Below are positions 34,074 through 43,989 of a stretch of 64,000 bases of DNA, piece by piece; the stretch's first letter is position 1, and each line of letters begins with the position of its first letter. The position numbers and the translations under genes were made by a program. The notes below the pieces were generated by a model. The model did no database searches and was not told where the DNA came from. It saw only the letters and a program-made list of their open reading frames with translations. The stretch comes from Weissella viridescens. Lineage in GTDB: Bacteria > Bacillota > Bacilli > Lactobacillales > Lactobacillaceae. The stretch lies in NCBI RefSeq assembly GCF_003862435.1, contig NZ_RHGY01000006.1:1-64000 (forward strand), read 5' to 3'.

Positions 34074-37000
34074 ATGGTGCCACTCAAGACACGTTCGGCC
34101 TTTAGTCTCCTAAAGAGCCCCACTTTACCGGCAGATTTGGTCCAAGATGCACAAGCAAAAGGGTATCAAGCGATTGCCTTGACGGATGAAAATACGTTAT
34201 ATGGTATGGATAATTTTTATCGTGCAGCAAAACAAGCACAGATGAAACCCATTTTAGGGTTAACGGCGAATCTGACAGGGACCCAACTTTCTCAAAATTT
34301 CCCGATTGTTTTTATCGTGGAAAATCAGACCGGCTATACAAATTTGCTCGAAATCAGTAGTCAAATCATGACTTCAGCTGAGCCACCACGTTTGGCGGAT
34401 TTACAGGATTATTTAGCTGGACTATATGTCGTTTTTCCAGCCGTCAGCGAGCTGTCTGTGCTTGATAGTTCACACCCTGATGCTGCTGCCACCTTAATTG
34501 AAACCACCAAGCGCATTGTGCCAGAAAATCATCTCTTGATTGGTGTCACGCCACAGATGGGGCCAGATCAATTAGCGCAATATCGTCAATTTGCCGAAGC
34601 ATATCAAACACCATTAGTTGCCATGGGCGAAGTTGCTTATACCCATCCGCAAGATGGTTTTGCGATGCAGGTCGTTGAAAAAATTGGCCAAGGTGAGACT
34701 ATTCAAAATATTGGCCAAGCGCAAGCTGCACCGGCGGAAGCCTATTTGCCCAGTGCCGATGATTGGACGAACCAATTTCAACAAGCAGGGCTACAGGATG
34801 CTATTGACATGAGCGACTGGATTGCTGAACACAGTGAATTTACGCCTAATGTACAAGAAAATAACCTACCATCGATTGGTTTACCCGCAAATACCACCGC
34901 GCAACAATATTTAGCCGAACTCGCACAATCAGGCTTAGCGCAACGGGTGCCAAATCCAAATGCAGATTATGAGGCCCGTTTAACCTATGAATTGTCAGTC
35001 ATTGACGAATTAGGCTTTGATGATTATTTCTTAATTGTGTGGGATGTGATGAATTATATGCATCAGCAGGATATTCGGACGGGACCAGGGCGTGGTTCGG
35101 CAGCTGGGTCACTGGTTGCTTACGCTTTGGGTATCACGGATGTGGATCCGATTCAATATGATTTACTTTTTGAACGCTTTTTAAATCCACAACGTGCGCA
35201 AATGCCGGATATTGATATTGATATTCCTGATAATCGACGTGAGCAGGTTTTGGAATATTTACATGATAAATATGGGCATGAACAAGTTGCACAAATCATT
35301 ACTTTTTCAACAATGAGTGCTCGTGCGGTTATTCGTGACGTGGCACGAGTATTTGGTTTGTCACCAGCCCAAATCGATCAGTTGGCTAAGACGATGCCAC
35401 GACAACCAAATCTCACTTTGCAAGCAGCTTTTGACGAATCACAGGCCTTTCGCAATGCGTTATTTGATTTGCCGGTCGATGGTGAATTATTGTTTGATAC
35501 AGCCAAACGCTTAGAAGGACTACCACGTAATGCGTCATTACACGCAGCTGGGGTAGTGCTTTCAGCAACGCCAATTGAGCAAACTATTCCAGTTCAACTT
35601 GGGGAAGATGGGCGTCTTGTGACGCAACTACCAAAAGGACCAGTTGAAGCACTAGGCTTGTTAAAAGTTGATTTTTTGGCGCTCTCTAATCTCAATATTT
35701 TGGATACGGCGCTGCGGGAAGTACAAAAACAAGATGCTGATTTTGATATCCAAACGATTGATTTAAATGATGCTGAGACATTGACGTTGTTCCAACAAGG
35801 AAAAACCAATGGGATTTTTCAATTTGAATCAGCTGGTATGAAAAATATGTTGATTCAAATGCATCCTGATAGTTTTGAAGATATTGTAGCCGCGAATGCG
35901 TTATTCCGACCTGGACCAAGCCAAAACATTGGCCACTTCATTGCGCGAAAGCATGGTCAAGAAGCGCAAGATGTGCCGGATCCGAGCTTAACGGATATTT
36001 TAGCACCAACTTATGGCATTATTGTCTATCAAGAACAGGTTATGCGGGTTGCAGAACAGTTTGCTGGCTTCACTCTGGGCGAAGCCGATTTATTACGGCG
36101 GGCGATGTCCAAAAAAGATGCCCATAAATTGGCCGATATTAAAGTTGATTTCATGGCTGGTGCAAAAGCGCAAGGACATGATGCGGCGACAGCTGAGCAA
36201 GTGTATGGCTACATTGAAACGTTTGCGCAGTATGGGTTCAATCGTTCTCATGCCGTGGCATACTCGAAGTTAGCCTTTCAATTAGCTTACGTGAAAGCCC
36301 ATTATCCTTTGGCTTTTTATAAAGCAGTGTTAAATGATGCCATTAATGATAAAGCGAAAGTAGCAGCCTATATTGCGGAAGCACGAGAAGTCGGTGTAAC
36401 CATTCAAGGCCCAAGTTTAAACCAAAGCTGGCAAGGTTATAGTGTGAACCAACAGGGACAATTGCAAATGGGATTGGCCTCAATTTTAGGGTTACGTCGT
36501 GATTTTCGGGCCGCAATTCTCGATGCACGCAAGCAGTTAGGTGGGTTTAAGGATTTGACGCAATTTATTGGCAGTTTGCCAAATAAATATCGTAAAGTAG
36601 AACAACTCGAACCGTTAGTTTATGCTGGGGCGCTGGACGACTTTGGCTATAATCGTCGTTCAATTTTAGAATCCTTACAAGGATACTTGGACGCAGTCGG
36701 TTTAGCCGGAGATTCAATGTCACTGTTTGAAACATTAACTCCCAAAGTACGTCAATTGGACGAATTTCCAACTGAGGAACGCTTAGCCCACGAATACGAC
36801 ACGCTGGGTGTCTATTTAAGTGGACATCCCATTGAAGCATATTTAGGGCAACCACATACCGACATTAACAGCCTTGTTGCTGGCTTAGATCAAGTCACTT
36901 TGATTGGCTATGTCCAAAATGTTAAAGTCATTCGCACCAAAAAAGGGGACCAAATGGCTTTTGTGGATGTCATGGACCTCACTGGCACGATTTCCATTAC

Positions 37001-37412
37001 AGTCTTTCCAAAGCTGTATCAACAAGTAGCGCCACTACTTGAAAAAGGGAAGACTTTACGAATTCAAGGAAAAGTGGAACAACAACGCGGTCGCGATAGT
37101 TTACAACTGATTGCAAATCAAATCCAAGCCGCGCCAGCTACCCAACCGCAGGCTGTCGTTCCTGAAAAACCGGCAGCCGGACGTTGGTTCTTACGGATTC
37201 CAAGTGCGACTGATCCGAATGTGGTCTACCAGAACCTGCAACCGATTCTGGAACAGAACCATGGGAACAATCAAGTTATCATCATTGAAGAAGCAAGCGG
37301 ACGCAAGGTTGCCCTCGATGCGAACCAAGGCCTATCAATTGAACCCCAAGTACAATTGGCTTTAGAGCAAATTGTTGGCGCAAATAATGTCGCTTTTCAA
37401 AATGCAAACTGA
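34074..37412 (+). CDS. dnaE: DNA polymerase III alpha subunit DnaE
   Basis: This 1112-residue polymerase is the DnaE3-type alpha subunit, which in Firmicutes extends primers before PolC takes over. The N-terminal PHP domain (about 1-200), the catalytic core with GPGRGSAAGS and PDIDIDIPDNRR (metal-binding Asp residues, about 375-390), the helix-hairpin-helix region and the C-terminal OB domain (GYVQNVKVIRTKKGDQMAF) are visible. PHP metal ligands look partly lost (MVPLKTRSAFSLLKSP in place of the usual LHxHS), which is common in lactic acid bacteria. GGGGG precedes ATG 34074. Confidence 0.96.
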   Translation: MVPLKTRSAFSLLKSPTLPADLVQDAQAKGYQAIALTDENTLYGMDNFYRAAKQAQMKPILGLTANLTGTQLSQNFPIVFIVENQTGYTNLLEISSQIMTSAEPPRLADLQDYLAGLYVVFPAVSELSVLDSSHPDAAATLIETTKRIVPENHLLIGVTPQMGPDQLAQYRQFAEAYQTPLVAMGEVAYTHPQDGFAMQVVEKIGQGETIQNIGQAQAAPAEAYLPSADDWTNQFQQAGLQDAIDMSDWIAEHSEFTPNVQENNLPSIGLPANTTAQQYLAELAQSGLAQRVPNPNADYEARLTYELSVIDELGFDDYFLIVWDVMNYMHQQDIRTGPGRGSAAGSLVAYALGITDVDPIQYDLLFERFLNPQRAQMPDIDIDIPDNRREQVLEYLHDKYGHEQVAQIITFSTMSARAVIRDVARVFGLSPAQIDQLAKTMPRQPNLTLQAAFDESQAFRNALFDLPVDGELLFDTAKRLEGLPRNASLHAAGVVLSATPIEQTIPVQLGEDGRLVTQLPKGPVEALGLLKVDFLALSNLNILDTALREVQKQDADFDIQTIDLNDAETLTLFQQGKTNGIFQFESAGMKNMLIQMHPDSFEDIVAANALFRPGPSQNIGHFIARKHGQEAQDVPDPSLTDILAPTYGIIVYQEQVMRVAEQFAGFTLGEADLLRRAMSKKDAHKLADIKVDFMAGAKAQGHDAATAEQVYGYIETFAQYGFNRSHAVAYSKLAFQLAYVKAHYPLAFYKAVLNDAINDKAKVAAYIAEAREVGVTIQGPSLNQSWQGYSVNQQGQLQMGLASILGLRRDFRAAILDARKQLGGFKDLTQFIGSLPNKYRKVEQLEPLVYAGALDDFGYNRRSILESLQGYLDAVGLAGDSMSLFETLTPKVRQLDEFPTEERLAHEYDTLGVYLSGHPIEAYLGQPHTDINSLVAGLDQVTLIGYVQNVKVIRTKKGDQMAFVDVMDLTGTISITVFPKLYQQVAPLLEKGKTLRIQGKVEQQRGRDSLQLIANQIQAAPATQPQAVVPEKPAAGRWFLRIPSATDPNVVYQNLQPILEQNHGNNQVIIIEEASGRKVALDANQGLSIEPQVQLALEQIVGANNVAFQNAN

Positions 37413-37576
37413 GGGATTCGTTGCTAAAAAGAACGGTATCACGTTAAGCCGTTGATAAATGTGAGATTCTTTTAATCTTGGACTACATTCATGCCAGAAC
37501 TTGCGGTACAATGATATTAATTAAACTAGGTGTGCTGACGGATGCGTTACGCACGAAATGAACTGAGGGATAGGAT

Positions 37577-39811
37577 ATGGTAGAAGCAAAAGTAGTTACA
37601 GCAGATGACGTCCATCGCACTGTCGCAACTTATATGAATCCAGAACATGTTGAAAAAGTGGATCGTGCGTATCAGTTTGCTGCTGATTTACATGAAGATC
37701 AGGTGCGACAATCAGGTGAGCCGTACATTATGCATCCAATACAAGTTGCTGGTATTTTAGCGGACCTAAAAATGGATCCTGATACCGTTGTTTCGGGATA
37801 TCTCCATGATGTGATTGAAGATACTGATGCAACTTTAGATGATTTGCGTGAGAATTTTGGAGATGACGTCGCCAATATTGTTGACGGCGTGTCAAAAATC
37901 TCAAAAATCAAATATAAGTCATCCCGAGAACAACTGGCTGAAAATCATCGTAAACTACTTTTGGCTATGTCAGACGATATTCGTGTGATTATTGTTAAAT
38001 TAGCAGATCGTTTGCACAATATGCGTACGCTGGATGCTTTACGTCCTGAAAAACAAAAGCGCATTGCTTCTGAAACACTTGAAATCTATGCGCCCTTAGC
38101 AGATCGTTTGGGAATTATGACGATTAAGTGGGAACTGGAAGATTTGTCATTACGTTATCTTGATCCAGATGCCTATCATGAAATCGCAAGCTCAATGAAA
38201 ATGCGTCGTCGCGAACGTTTAGAAGTCGTCGATGAAGCGGTGAACGAAATTGAAAATACGATTAATGATTTAGAATTGGAAAATGTCGATGTCTATGGGC
38301 GTCCAAAGCACATTTATTCCATTTATCGTAAGATGGTTGATAAGAAGAAAGACTTCAAAGACATTTATGATCTTTCAGCGATTCGTGTGATTGTGAATTC
38401 AATTCCTGATTGTTATGCGGTCCTTGGTGCCATCCATGCGCGTTGGACACCAATGCCAGGCCGTTTTAAAGACTATATTGCGCTGCCAAAGGCGAATGGG
38501 TATCAATCGTTGCACACAACTGTTATTGGACCTAGTGGGCGTCCTCTTGAGGTGCAAATTCGTACCCATGAAATGCATGAAATTGCCGAATATGGGGTTG
38601 CGGCGCACTGGGCCTATAAAGAAGGTAACTTTAATGGCGCGGATGTCGAAAATAATGACGAGCAAAAGTTAAATGTCATTCAAGGCATTCTTGATTTGGA
38701 AGATGATGCCCGTGATGCTGACGACTTTATGGAATCAGTTAAGGGTGATCTTTTTTCAGATCGCGTCTATGCGTTTACACCTGAAGGGGATGTGATTGAG
38801 CTTGCTCAAGGGGCTGGACCACTTGATATGGCGTACAGTATTCATACGAATATCGGTAACCACACGACCGGTGCACGCGTTAACGAACGCATTGTTCCGC
38901 TTGATTATCAAATTAAAACAGGTGATATTGTTGAAATCATTACGTCACCAACGGCCAAGCCAAATCGTGATTGGCTCAATATGGTCAAAACGCGCCGTGC
39001 CCGCAATAAGATTCGTCAATACTTCCGTAAGCAGGATCGTGATGATAATGTTATGGCCGGGCGTCAAATGCTAACCCATTTCCTTAAAGAAAATGGGTTT
39101 GATCCGGAAGAAATTATGACTCCGGAAAATGAAGAAAATGCGGCGTCAAAGACACACTTCAATAGTCCTGATGACATGTTTGCTAGTATTGGTTTTGGGG
39201 ATAGTAATCCTCAGGGAATTGCCAATAAGTTAACAGAAGACAAGCGGGCACAGATGGAAGCGGATCGCCAAGCTGCTGAACAAAAGGCCATCTTAGAAGA
39301 ACACGAAACGATTGAAAATGATACTGTCAAACATGAAAAAGATCAAAACAAACGTAAGGATCGCATTGTTATTGATGGCGTTGATAATATGTTGATTCGT
39401 TTTGGTCATTGTTGTACACCTGTGCCAGGGGATGAGATTACTGGTTATGTGACACGTGGACGTGGTGTATCAGTACACCGAGTTGATTGTCCAAATGTCA
39501 TTGCGGCCGAACAACAAGGGCAGCGTTTGATTGATGTCGCCTGGGAAAATGAAGCAGGCTTTGCCAATGAAGAATTTGAGGCCAATCTAACTGTGCGCGG
39601 TCTAAATCGTGATAAATTGTTAAATGATGTTATGCGGACCGTGACAAATAACACGAAAACGCTCACGTCAATTAACGGACGCATTGAAAATAAAAATGAA
39701 GCTAAAATTGCACTGACTGTGGGGGTTCGTGATTTGAGCCAATTGGAGCATATGATGGAAATGGTCCGTGATGTGCCTGATATCTATGAAGTAAAGCGAG
39801 TATTTAATTGA
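37577..39811 (+). CDS. rsh: Bifunctional (p)ppGpp synthetase/hydrolase (RelA/SpoT homologue)
   Basis: This 744-residue protein controls the stringent response. The HD hydrolase domain ([10 protein letters not shown], about 75-84), the synthetase domain ([19 protein letters not shown] and [13 protein letters not shown]), a TGS domain ([21 protein letters not shown]), a zinc-finger-like stretch ([12 protein letters not shown]) and a C-terminal ACT domain are all present. Both catalytic domains look intact. GAGGGATAGG precedes ATG 37577. Its stop overlaps the dtd start by 1 nt, the usual rel-dtd pair. Confidence 0.96.
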   Translation: MVEAKVVTADDVHRTVATYMNPEHVEKVDRAYQFAADLHEDQVRQSGEPYIMHPIQVAGILADLKMDPDTVVSGYLHDVIEDTDATLDDLRENFGDDVANIVDGVSKISKIKYKSSREQLAENHRKLLLAMSDDIRVIIVKLADRLHNMRTLDALRPEKQKRIASETLEIYAPLADRLGIMTIKWELEDLSLRYLDPDAYHEIASSMKMRRRERLEVVDEAVNEIENTINDLELENVDVYGRPKHIYSIYRKMVDKKKDFKDIYDLSAIRVIVNSIPDCYAVLGAIHARWTPMPGRFKDYIALPKANGYQSLHTTVIGPSGRPLEVQIRTHEMHEIAEYGVAAHWAYKEGNFNGADVENNDEQKLNVIQGILDLEDDARDADDFMESVKGDLFSDRVYAFTPEGDVIELAQGAGPLDMAYSIHTNIGNHTTGARVNERIVPLDYQIKTGDIVEIITSPTAKPNRDWLNMVKTRRARNKIRQYFRKQDRDDNVMAGRQMLTHFLKENGFDPEEIMTPENEENAASKTHFNSPDDMFASIGFGDSNPQGIANKLTEDKRAQMEADRQAAEQKAILEEHETIENDTVKHEKDQNKRKDRIVIDGVDNMLIRFGHCCTPVPGDEITGYVTRGRGVSVHRVDCPNVIAAEQQGQRLIDVAWENEAGFANEEFEANLTVRGLNRDKLLNDVMRTVTNNTKTLTSINGRIENKNEAKIALTVGVRDLSQLEHMMEMVRDVPDIYEVKRVFN

Positions 39812-40260
39812 TGAAAGTTGTATTGCAACGTGTTAAGTCAGCCGAAGTTAAGATTGACGATGTGTCAGTTGGAAAAATTAAACAAGGCTATCTCTTGCTT
39901 GTGGGGATTCAAGATTCAGATACTAGCAAAGAAATTGATTATTTGGTCCGGAAAATCGTTAATTTAAGGATTTTTGAAGATTCATCAAGAAAAATGAACC
40001 TAAACATTAAAGATGTCAGTGGGGCAATTTTATCTGTTTCACAGTTTACGTTGTACGCGCAAACCAAAAAAGGGAACCGACCAAATTTTATGCATGCGGG
40101 GAAACCAGAATATGCAAAAGAAATGTATAATTTGTTTAACGACAAATTACGCGAAACGGGGCTTTTGGTTGAATCGGGCGTCTTCGGTGCAGATATGCAA
40201 GTGAGTTTAATTAACGATGGACCGGTTACCATTATTTTTGATACCGATTTAAATTATTAA
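39811..40260 (+). CDS. dtd: D-aminoacyl-tRNA deacylase
   Basis: Dtd removes D-amino acids from mischarged tRNA. The 149-residue protein has the catalytic SVSQFTLYA block, the [13 protein letters not shown] segment and the GFGADM-like [18 protein letters not shown] motif with cross-subunit Gly-Pro. ATG 39811 shares a base with the rsh stop codon. The length is normal. Confidence 0.96.
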   Translation: MKVVLQRVKSAEVKIDDVSVGKIKQGYLLLVGIQDSDTSKEIDYLVRKIVNLRIFEDSSRKMNLNIKDVSGAILSVSQFTLYAQTKKGNRPNFMHAGKPEYAKEMYNLFNDKLRETGLLVESGVFGADMQVSLINDGPVTIIFDTDLNY

Positions 40261-40281
40261 AATCTTGTATGTCATTTTGAC

Positions 40282-40304
40282 ACATGTTAATATTAAAAAC
40301 ATGT
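40282..40304. promoter_or_regulatory. ACATGT inverted repeat upstream of the orphan antitoxin
   Basis: ACATGTT (40282-40288) and AACATGT (40298-40304) form a perfect inverted repeat with a 9-nt spacer; a third ACATGT lies at 40356-40361 downstream of the -10 box. They are candidate operators for the ribbon-helix-helix protein encoded next. Confidence 0.45.
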
Positions 40305-40343
40305 ATTTGTAAAACTATTGAAACGATTAACTTTAACCGCATC

Positions 40344-40352
40344 TGATATACT
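40344..40352 (+). promoter_or_regulatory. Extended -10 promoter of the antitoxin gene
   Basis: TGA-TATACT is an extended -10 box, about 28 nt upstream of a GGGGAG site. No strong -35 box. Confidence 0.5.
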
Positions 40353-40392
40353 AATACATGTAATTTAAGAGAAAGTAAGGGGAGTGAGAAGC

Positions 40393-40560
40393 ATGTCAGA
40401 AAAATTGATCCAACTTCGCGTTGAAGATAACGTAAAAGATAAGGCAGATGAAATTTTTAAGGCGCAAGGGTTAACCACCCAAACCGCAATCAAAATTTTC
40501 TTGACTCAAGTTGCAAACACTGGTGAATCACCATTTGATAACTTGTTTTCAGGTAAGTAA
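40393..40560 (+). CDS. Orphan RelB/DinJ-family antitoxin
   Basis: This 55-residue protein is shorter than most gene finders' cut-off. It has the N-terminal ribbon-helix-helix of DinJ/RelB antitoxins: MSEKLIQLRVEDNVKDKADE, then IFKAQGLTTQTAIKIFLTQV. Normally the C-terminal half wraps a YafQ/RelE toxin; here the chain ends at SPFDNLFSGK, about 30 residues shorter than DinJ. GGGGAG precedes ATG 40393. No toxin gene is adjacent: a terminator follows at once and then an antiporter. It may act only as a DNA-binding regulator, with ACATGT palindromes upstream as likely targets. Confidence 0.85.
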   Translation: MSEKLIQLRVEDNVKDKADEIFKAQGLTTQTAIKIFLTQVANTGESPFDNLFSGK

Positions 40561-40583
40561 TTGAATATTTATTCGGTTGAGCT

Positions 40584-40638
40584 AACGCTTCAAGATCGAC
40601 TATTTGGGGGAATAGTCAATCTTGAAGTGTTTTTTTTT
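40584..40638 (+). terminator. Long terminator between the antitoxin and antiporter genes
   Basis: AACGCTTCAAGATCGACTA pairs with TAGTCAATCTTGAAGTGTT, one mismatch and one G-U, followed by T9. The hairpin ends only 17 nt before the antiporter start. Confidence 0.92.
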
Positions 40639-40654
40639 AGGAAATGGAGTGTTT

Positions 40655-41623
40655 ATGGATATTTTATATTTTGGTATTTTAATCGTCTCAGCTTTAGTGG
40701 GTGGAAAATTAGCTGAAAAGTTGGGTCTCTCAAATGTTGTAGGGCAACTATTGGCAGGAATTATTGTGGGACCTGCAATGTTACATTTAGTACCAAGTTT
40801 GCACATCATTCACGTTATTGGTGAATACGGTGTTTTGCTGCTCATGCTAAATGCGGGATTGGAGACCGATGTCAAACAACTCAAGCAAAACATGAAAGCT
40901 GCAACTTATGCGGCGGTACTTGGCGTTTTGTTGCCATTGATTGTTTTCCCCGTATTAGCTTTAATGTTTGGGATTCAGTTACAAACAGCCATCTTTTGGG
41001 GAATTGTGTTTTCAGCAACGTCAGTATCAATTACAATTGCGGTATTAAATGAGCAAGGAAAATTGGCATCAACAGCCGGTTCAGTCATTTTGGGGGCTGC
41101 CGTGTTAGATGATGTGATGGCCTTGTTATTGGTAGCTGGTTATGCCATGTTCGTAGGTGGGTCTGGGCTGGGGCTTGATTCAGTAATGCCCTTGATTGCG
41201 TTTGGTCTAGGATTAGTCATGCGACGTTGGTCAGGTTCAAGCCGCTTCTTGGAACTAAGTAATCGCTTTGGAAAGTGGACCCTCTTCCCAATTTTCTTTG
41301 GATCAATCGGGTTGATGGTGAGTTTTAATAATTTTTGGCATGAAGCCGTGTTACTTGTCATTTTGACCATTGTGGCTGTTGCCACGAAGTATTATGGGGC
41401 TGGTTGGGGAGCTCGTTTAGCTGGAATTAGTAAAACAGATAGCCGTGCCATTGGAGCAGGAATGATATCACGAGGAGAGATGGCTTTAGTGATTGCCCAA
41501 ATTGGTCTATCAACAAAGATCATTAACCACATGGAATTTTCAAGCTTTGTGATTGTCATTATTTTATCAACAATCATTGCACCAATCATGCTACGTCCAT
41601 TATTGGATAAGGTAACCGATTAG
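40655..41623 (+). CDS. Cation/proton antiporter, CPA2 family, shortened
   Basis: This 322-residue membrane protein resembles NapA/KefB-type Na+(K+)/H+ antiporters. The N-terminus (GKLAEKLGLSNVVGQLLAGIIVGP), the LLLMLNAGLETD block, SATSVSITIAVLNE and the ion-binding AAVLDDV motif (Asp-Asp, about 155) are present, as is FPIFFGSIGLMV near 220. Usual members have about 380-400 residues; here roughly 60 residues (about two helices) appear to be missing after the Asp-Asp helix. The frame is intact. I chose ATG 40655 with GGAG upstream; an upstream TTG lies in the terminator. Activity is uncertain. Confidence 0.85.
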   Translation: MDILYFGILIVSALVGGKLAEKLGLSNVVGQLLAGIIVGPAMLHLVPSLHIIHVIGEYGVLLLMLNAGLETDVKQLKQNMKAATYAAVLGVLLPLIVFPVLALMFGIQLQTAIFWGIVFSATSVSITIAVLNEQGKLASTAGSVILGAAVLDDVMALLLVAGYAMFVGGSGLGLDSVMPLIAFGLGLVMRRWSGSSRFLELSNRFGKWTLFPIFFGSIGLMVSFNNFWHEAVLLVILTIVAVATKYYGAGWGARLAGISKTDSRAIGAGMISRGEMALVIAQIGLSTKIINHMEFSSFVIVIILSTIIAPIMLRPLLDKVTD

Positions 41624-41701
41624 TTAAAATGACATGACTTGGCAGATTGGTCTAAAATGGTTATACTATAAAGAAAACAATAAATGAGGAACTAATGATA
41701 A

Positions 41702-42355
41702 ATGAATCAGCCAATAATGAACGATGCATTAATTCATGCATTGCAAGCAAATGACCTGGATTTAAATTCAGACAAATTTCGAAATGTTTTAGCTGATGCA
41801 ACCTTATTGGTTCGTGGTCAAGAGGATGATGACCAATATCAATTTGAACTAGTGGCGCAGCCAGAGATCGACCCTGATCGTTACCTTGTTGATACGTACA
41901 CGAATTGGGCGCAATTAACGGGTGATGAATCAGTCTTTACGATGCATTTTCAAGATTTAATTAACAGCATTCGAACAACTGACGATATTCAAGGTGTTTT
42001 GATTAATCAAAGTGTAGTCCTACCACGGGAATTCTTCTTCCCAAAGGGACGCACGATGTTAGCAGCATTGACAGAAGATGATGCTGAGATTGAGGCGGAT
42101 TTAATTCCGTGGTTGAGTCAGGTTGCCAACCAAGCTTACTTGGGAAAGCTTATTCAATCCGATGACACAGAGTTGCTTATGGTAATCGATGCTGATGCCT
42201 ATAGTGATGAGAATGTTTTCATTATTAAGCAGTATTGGGAAGACTACCAAAAAAAGCACCCTGAGGTGCCAAATTTGCGAGTCGTGCCAGAATCAAGTGA
42301 TGAAGGCCAATTCATTATGGAGAATTTCAGTCCAGTTTTTAAGCAGACAAAATAA
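41702..42355 (+). CDS. Hypothetical protein, possibly SseB-like
   Basis: The 217-residue protein is acidic and soluble, without signal or membrane segment. The segment GVLINQSVVLPREFFFPKGR recalls SseB-family N-terminal domains, but the match is weak and I give no function. GAGGA lies 11 bases before ATG 41702. It is convergent with the next gene and shares a bidirectional terminator with it. Confidence 0.75.
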   Translation: MNQPIMNDALIHALQANDLDLNSDKFRNVLADATLLVRGQEDDDQYQFELVAQPEIDPDRYLVDTYTNWAQLTGDESVFTMHFQDLINSIRTTDDIQGVLINQSVVLPREFFFPKGRTMLAALTEDDAEIEADLIPWLSQVANQAYLGKLIQSDDTELLMVIDADAYSDENVFIIKQYWEDYQKKHPEVPNLRVVPESSDEGQFIMENFSPVFKQTK

Positions 42356-42388
42356 AAACGCAAATGTCACTGACATTTGCGTTTTTTT
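42355..42388. terminator. Bidirectional terminator
   Basis: AAAAACGCAAATGTCA and TGACATTTGCGTTTTT pair almost without a loop; A and T runs on both sides. Confidence 0.92.
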
Positions 42389-42391
42389 ACG

Positions 42392-42979
42392 CTACTTTGG
42401 TTCTACTTCATAACGGGGTTCACGTAATTCTTTACGTTGCGCCTTAGTAGGGGCGTAAAGGAATGTGAAGTAGGCGGCACGCCAATCATCAAAAGATGCG
42501 GCTAATTCAGCAATATCATCTGGAATATCAGCACGTGGGATGCGTTCGATATCAGGGTGTGCGGCAACGTAGCTTTCCATCCAGTCGTTAATCTTTTCAT
42601 GACCAGCATTTTCGGCATCTACGTTGAACCAATTTGTTGGTTCGTATTGAATCTTTTCATCAGGAATATCAAAAAGCTCCATTGTACCGTGAACCTTGAA
42701 TGGACGAATCAACTTAACATCAGGGTTGAATTTCCAGATGTAGTGTCCGTCTTCGGTTGGCTCAACATCTTCTAATTGAACAACCGCACCAGCCATGTTT
42801 GAGGGAAGACCAGCTTCTTTCAAGGCGTATGATGTAATTAACAAATCACCACGTAGATCAGTATCGAAATCGTAAATAACACCTGTTTTAGCGCCAACGA
42901 GGATATCGATTAAAACTTGTGGTTCCATTCCAACTGCTTGCATGTTTGTTTTCCAACTTTCATTTATTATTAATTCCAT
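42392..42979 (-). CDS. Hypothetical protein, 195 residues
   Basis: I do not recognise this soluble, acidic protein. It has many Trp and Tyr residues in its second half (NDWMESYVAAHPDIERIPR, FDDWRAAYFTFLYAPT) and no transmembrane segment. The start is uncertain: ATG 42979 lacks a clear ribosome-binding site, while an in-frame ATG at 42943 has GGAAAA upstream. The gene is well separated from cvfB (divergent). It looks conserved-type rather than random because the frame shows normal codon use. Confidence 0.7.
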   Translation of the reverse strand: MELIINESWKTNMQAVGMEPQVLIDILVGAKTGVIYDFDTDLRGDLLITSYALKEAGLPSNMAGAVVQLEDVEPTEDGHYIWKFNPDVKLIRPFKVHGTMELFDIPDEKIQYEPTNWFNVDAENAGHEKINDWMESYVAAHPDIERIPRADIPDDIAELAASFDDWRAAYFTFLYAPTKAQRKELREPRYEVEPK

Positions 42980-43116
42980 TCTAGCAAAGACAGTCCGGAT
43001 TGCCTATAAAAATAATAATCTCAACCATATCGGGCGCAATTATCCGAGACATCTGTTAAACTAGAGTATTAGATGAAAATAACATGTTAAAACGTAGTTT
43101 GAAATAGGGAGAAACA

Positions 43117-43989
43117 ATGGCACATAAAGTTGGCGAAATTGTTCAGGCAAAGATTACTGACGAAAATAGCACACACTACTTTGCCCAAATTGATGGGGTA
43201 ACCTATGAATTGAATAAAGCAGAATTTGACGTTCCTTTTGCATTTGGTGATACGGTTACCGGATTTGCATATGAGAATAAACAAAATGACTTAGTCATTA
43301 CAGAAAAAATTCCAGAGGTGCGCTTAGGGCATTTTGCCTTTGGCACAGTGACTGATATTCGACGTGACCTAGGGGTCTTCGTTGATATTGGCCTACCAGA
43401 CAAAGATGTCGTGGTGTCTTTAGATGAATTACCAACGATTAAAGAACTTTGGCCACAACGTGGTGATCGTCTTTTGTTGACTTTACGGGTTGATAATAAA
43501 GACCGTCTATGGGGTGAACTGGCACCAGCCGAAGTTTACCAGGCTTTGCAAGTCCCAGCTAAAAAGACTATGCAAAACAAAAATGTGAAGGCAACGGTTT
43601 ATCGTTTGAAGATGGTGGGGACGTATGTGATGACTGATGATTATCATATCGGATTTATTCACCCAGATGAACGCTATCGTGAACCACGTTTAGGTGAGCG
43701 CGTTGACGCACGGGTAATTGGTGTTCGCGATGATGGTGTATTAAATCTATCATTACGCCCACGTGCGTATGAATCAATTGGGGATGATGCTGAAATGATT
43801 TTGAAATTGTTACAAGCTTCAGCCACAAATTCATTACCATACAATGATAAGTCAGATCCAAAAGCAATTAAAAAGTACTTTAATATGTCAAAGGGTCAAT
43901 TCAAGCGCGCTTTGGGGAATTTGTATAAGCAACGTTTGATTACGCAAGACGATCAAGGTGTTTATTTGGTTGAACAAGAGGAAAAATAA
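43117..43989 (+). CDS. cvfB: S1 RNA-binding protein, CvfB family
   Basis: CvfB (YitL) proteins bind RNA and affect virulence factor and translation-related expression in Firmicutes. The 290-residue chain contains tandem S1-type domains (first about 1-62, then FGTVTDIRRDLGVFVDIG and a third near 150-215) and a C-terminal winged-helix (about 225-285, MSKGQFKRALGNLYKQRLI). AGGGAGA precedes ATG 43117. xerD starts directly after the stop codon, so the two are cotranscribed. Confidence 0.93.
   Translation: MAHKVGEIVQAKITDENSTHYFAQIDGVTYELNKAEFDVPFAFGDTVTGFAYENKQNDLVITEKIPEVRLGHFAFGTVTDIRRDLGVFVDIGLPDKDVVVSLDELPTIKELWPQRGDRLLLTLRVDNKDRLWGELAPAEVYQALQVPAKKTMQNKNVKATVYRLKMVGTYVMTDDYHIGFIHPDERYREPRLGERVDARVIGVRDDGVLNLSLRPRAYESIGDDAEMILKLLQASATNSLPYNDKSDPKAIKKYFNMSKGQFKRALGNLYKQRLITQDDQGVYLVEQEEK

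Noticed and set aside
37413-37576. Promoter for rsh
   Set aside because: TTGGAC (37478) and TACAAT (37507) are 23 nt apart, too far for a standard promoter; nothing better was seen.
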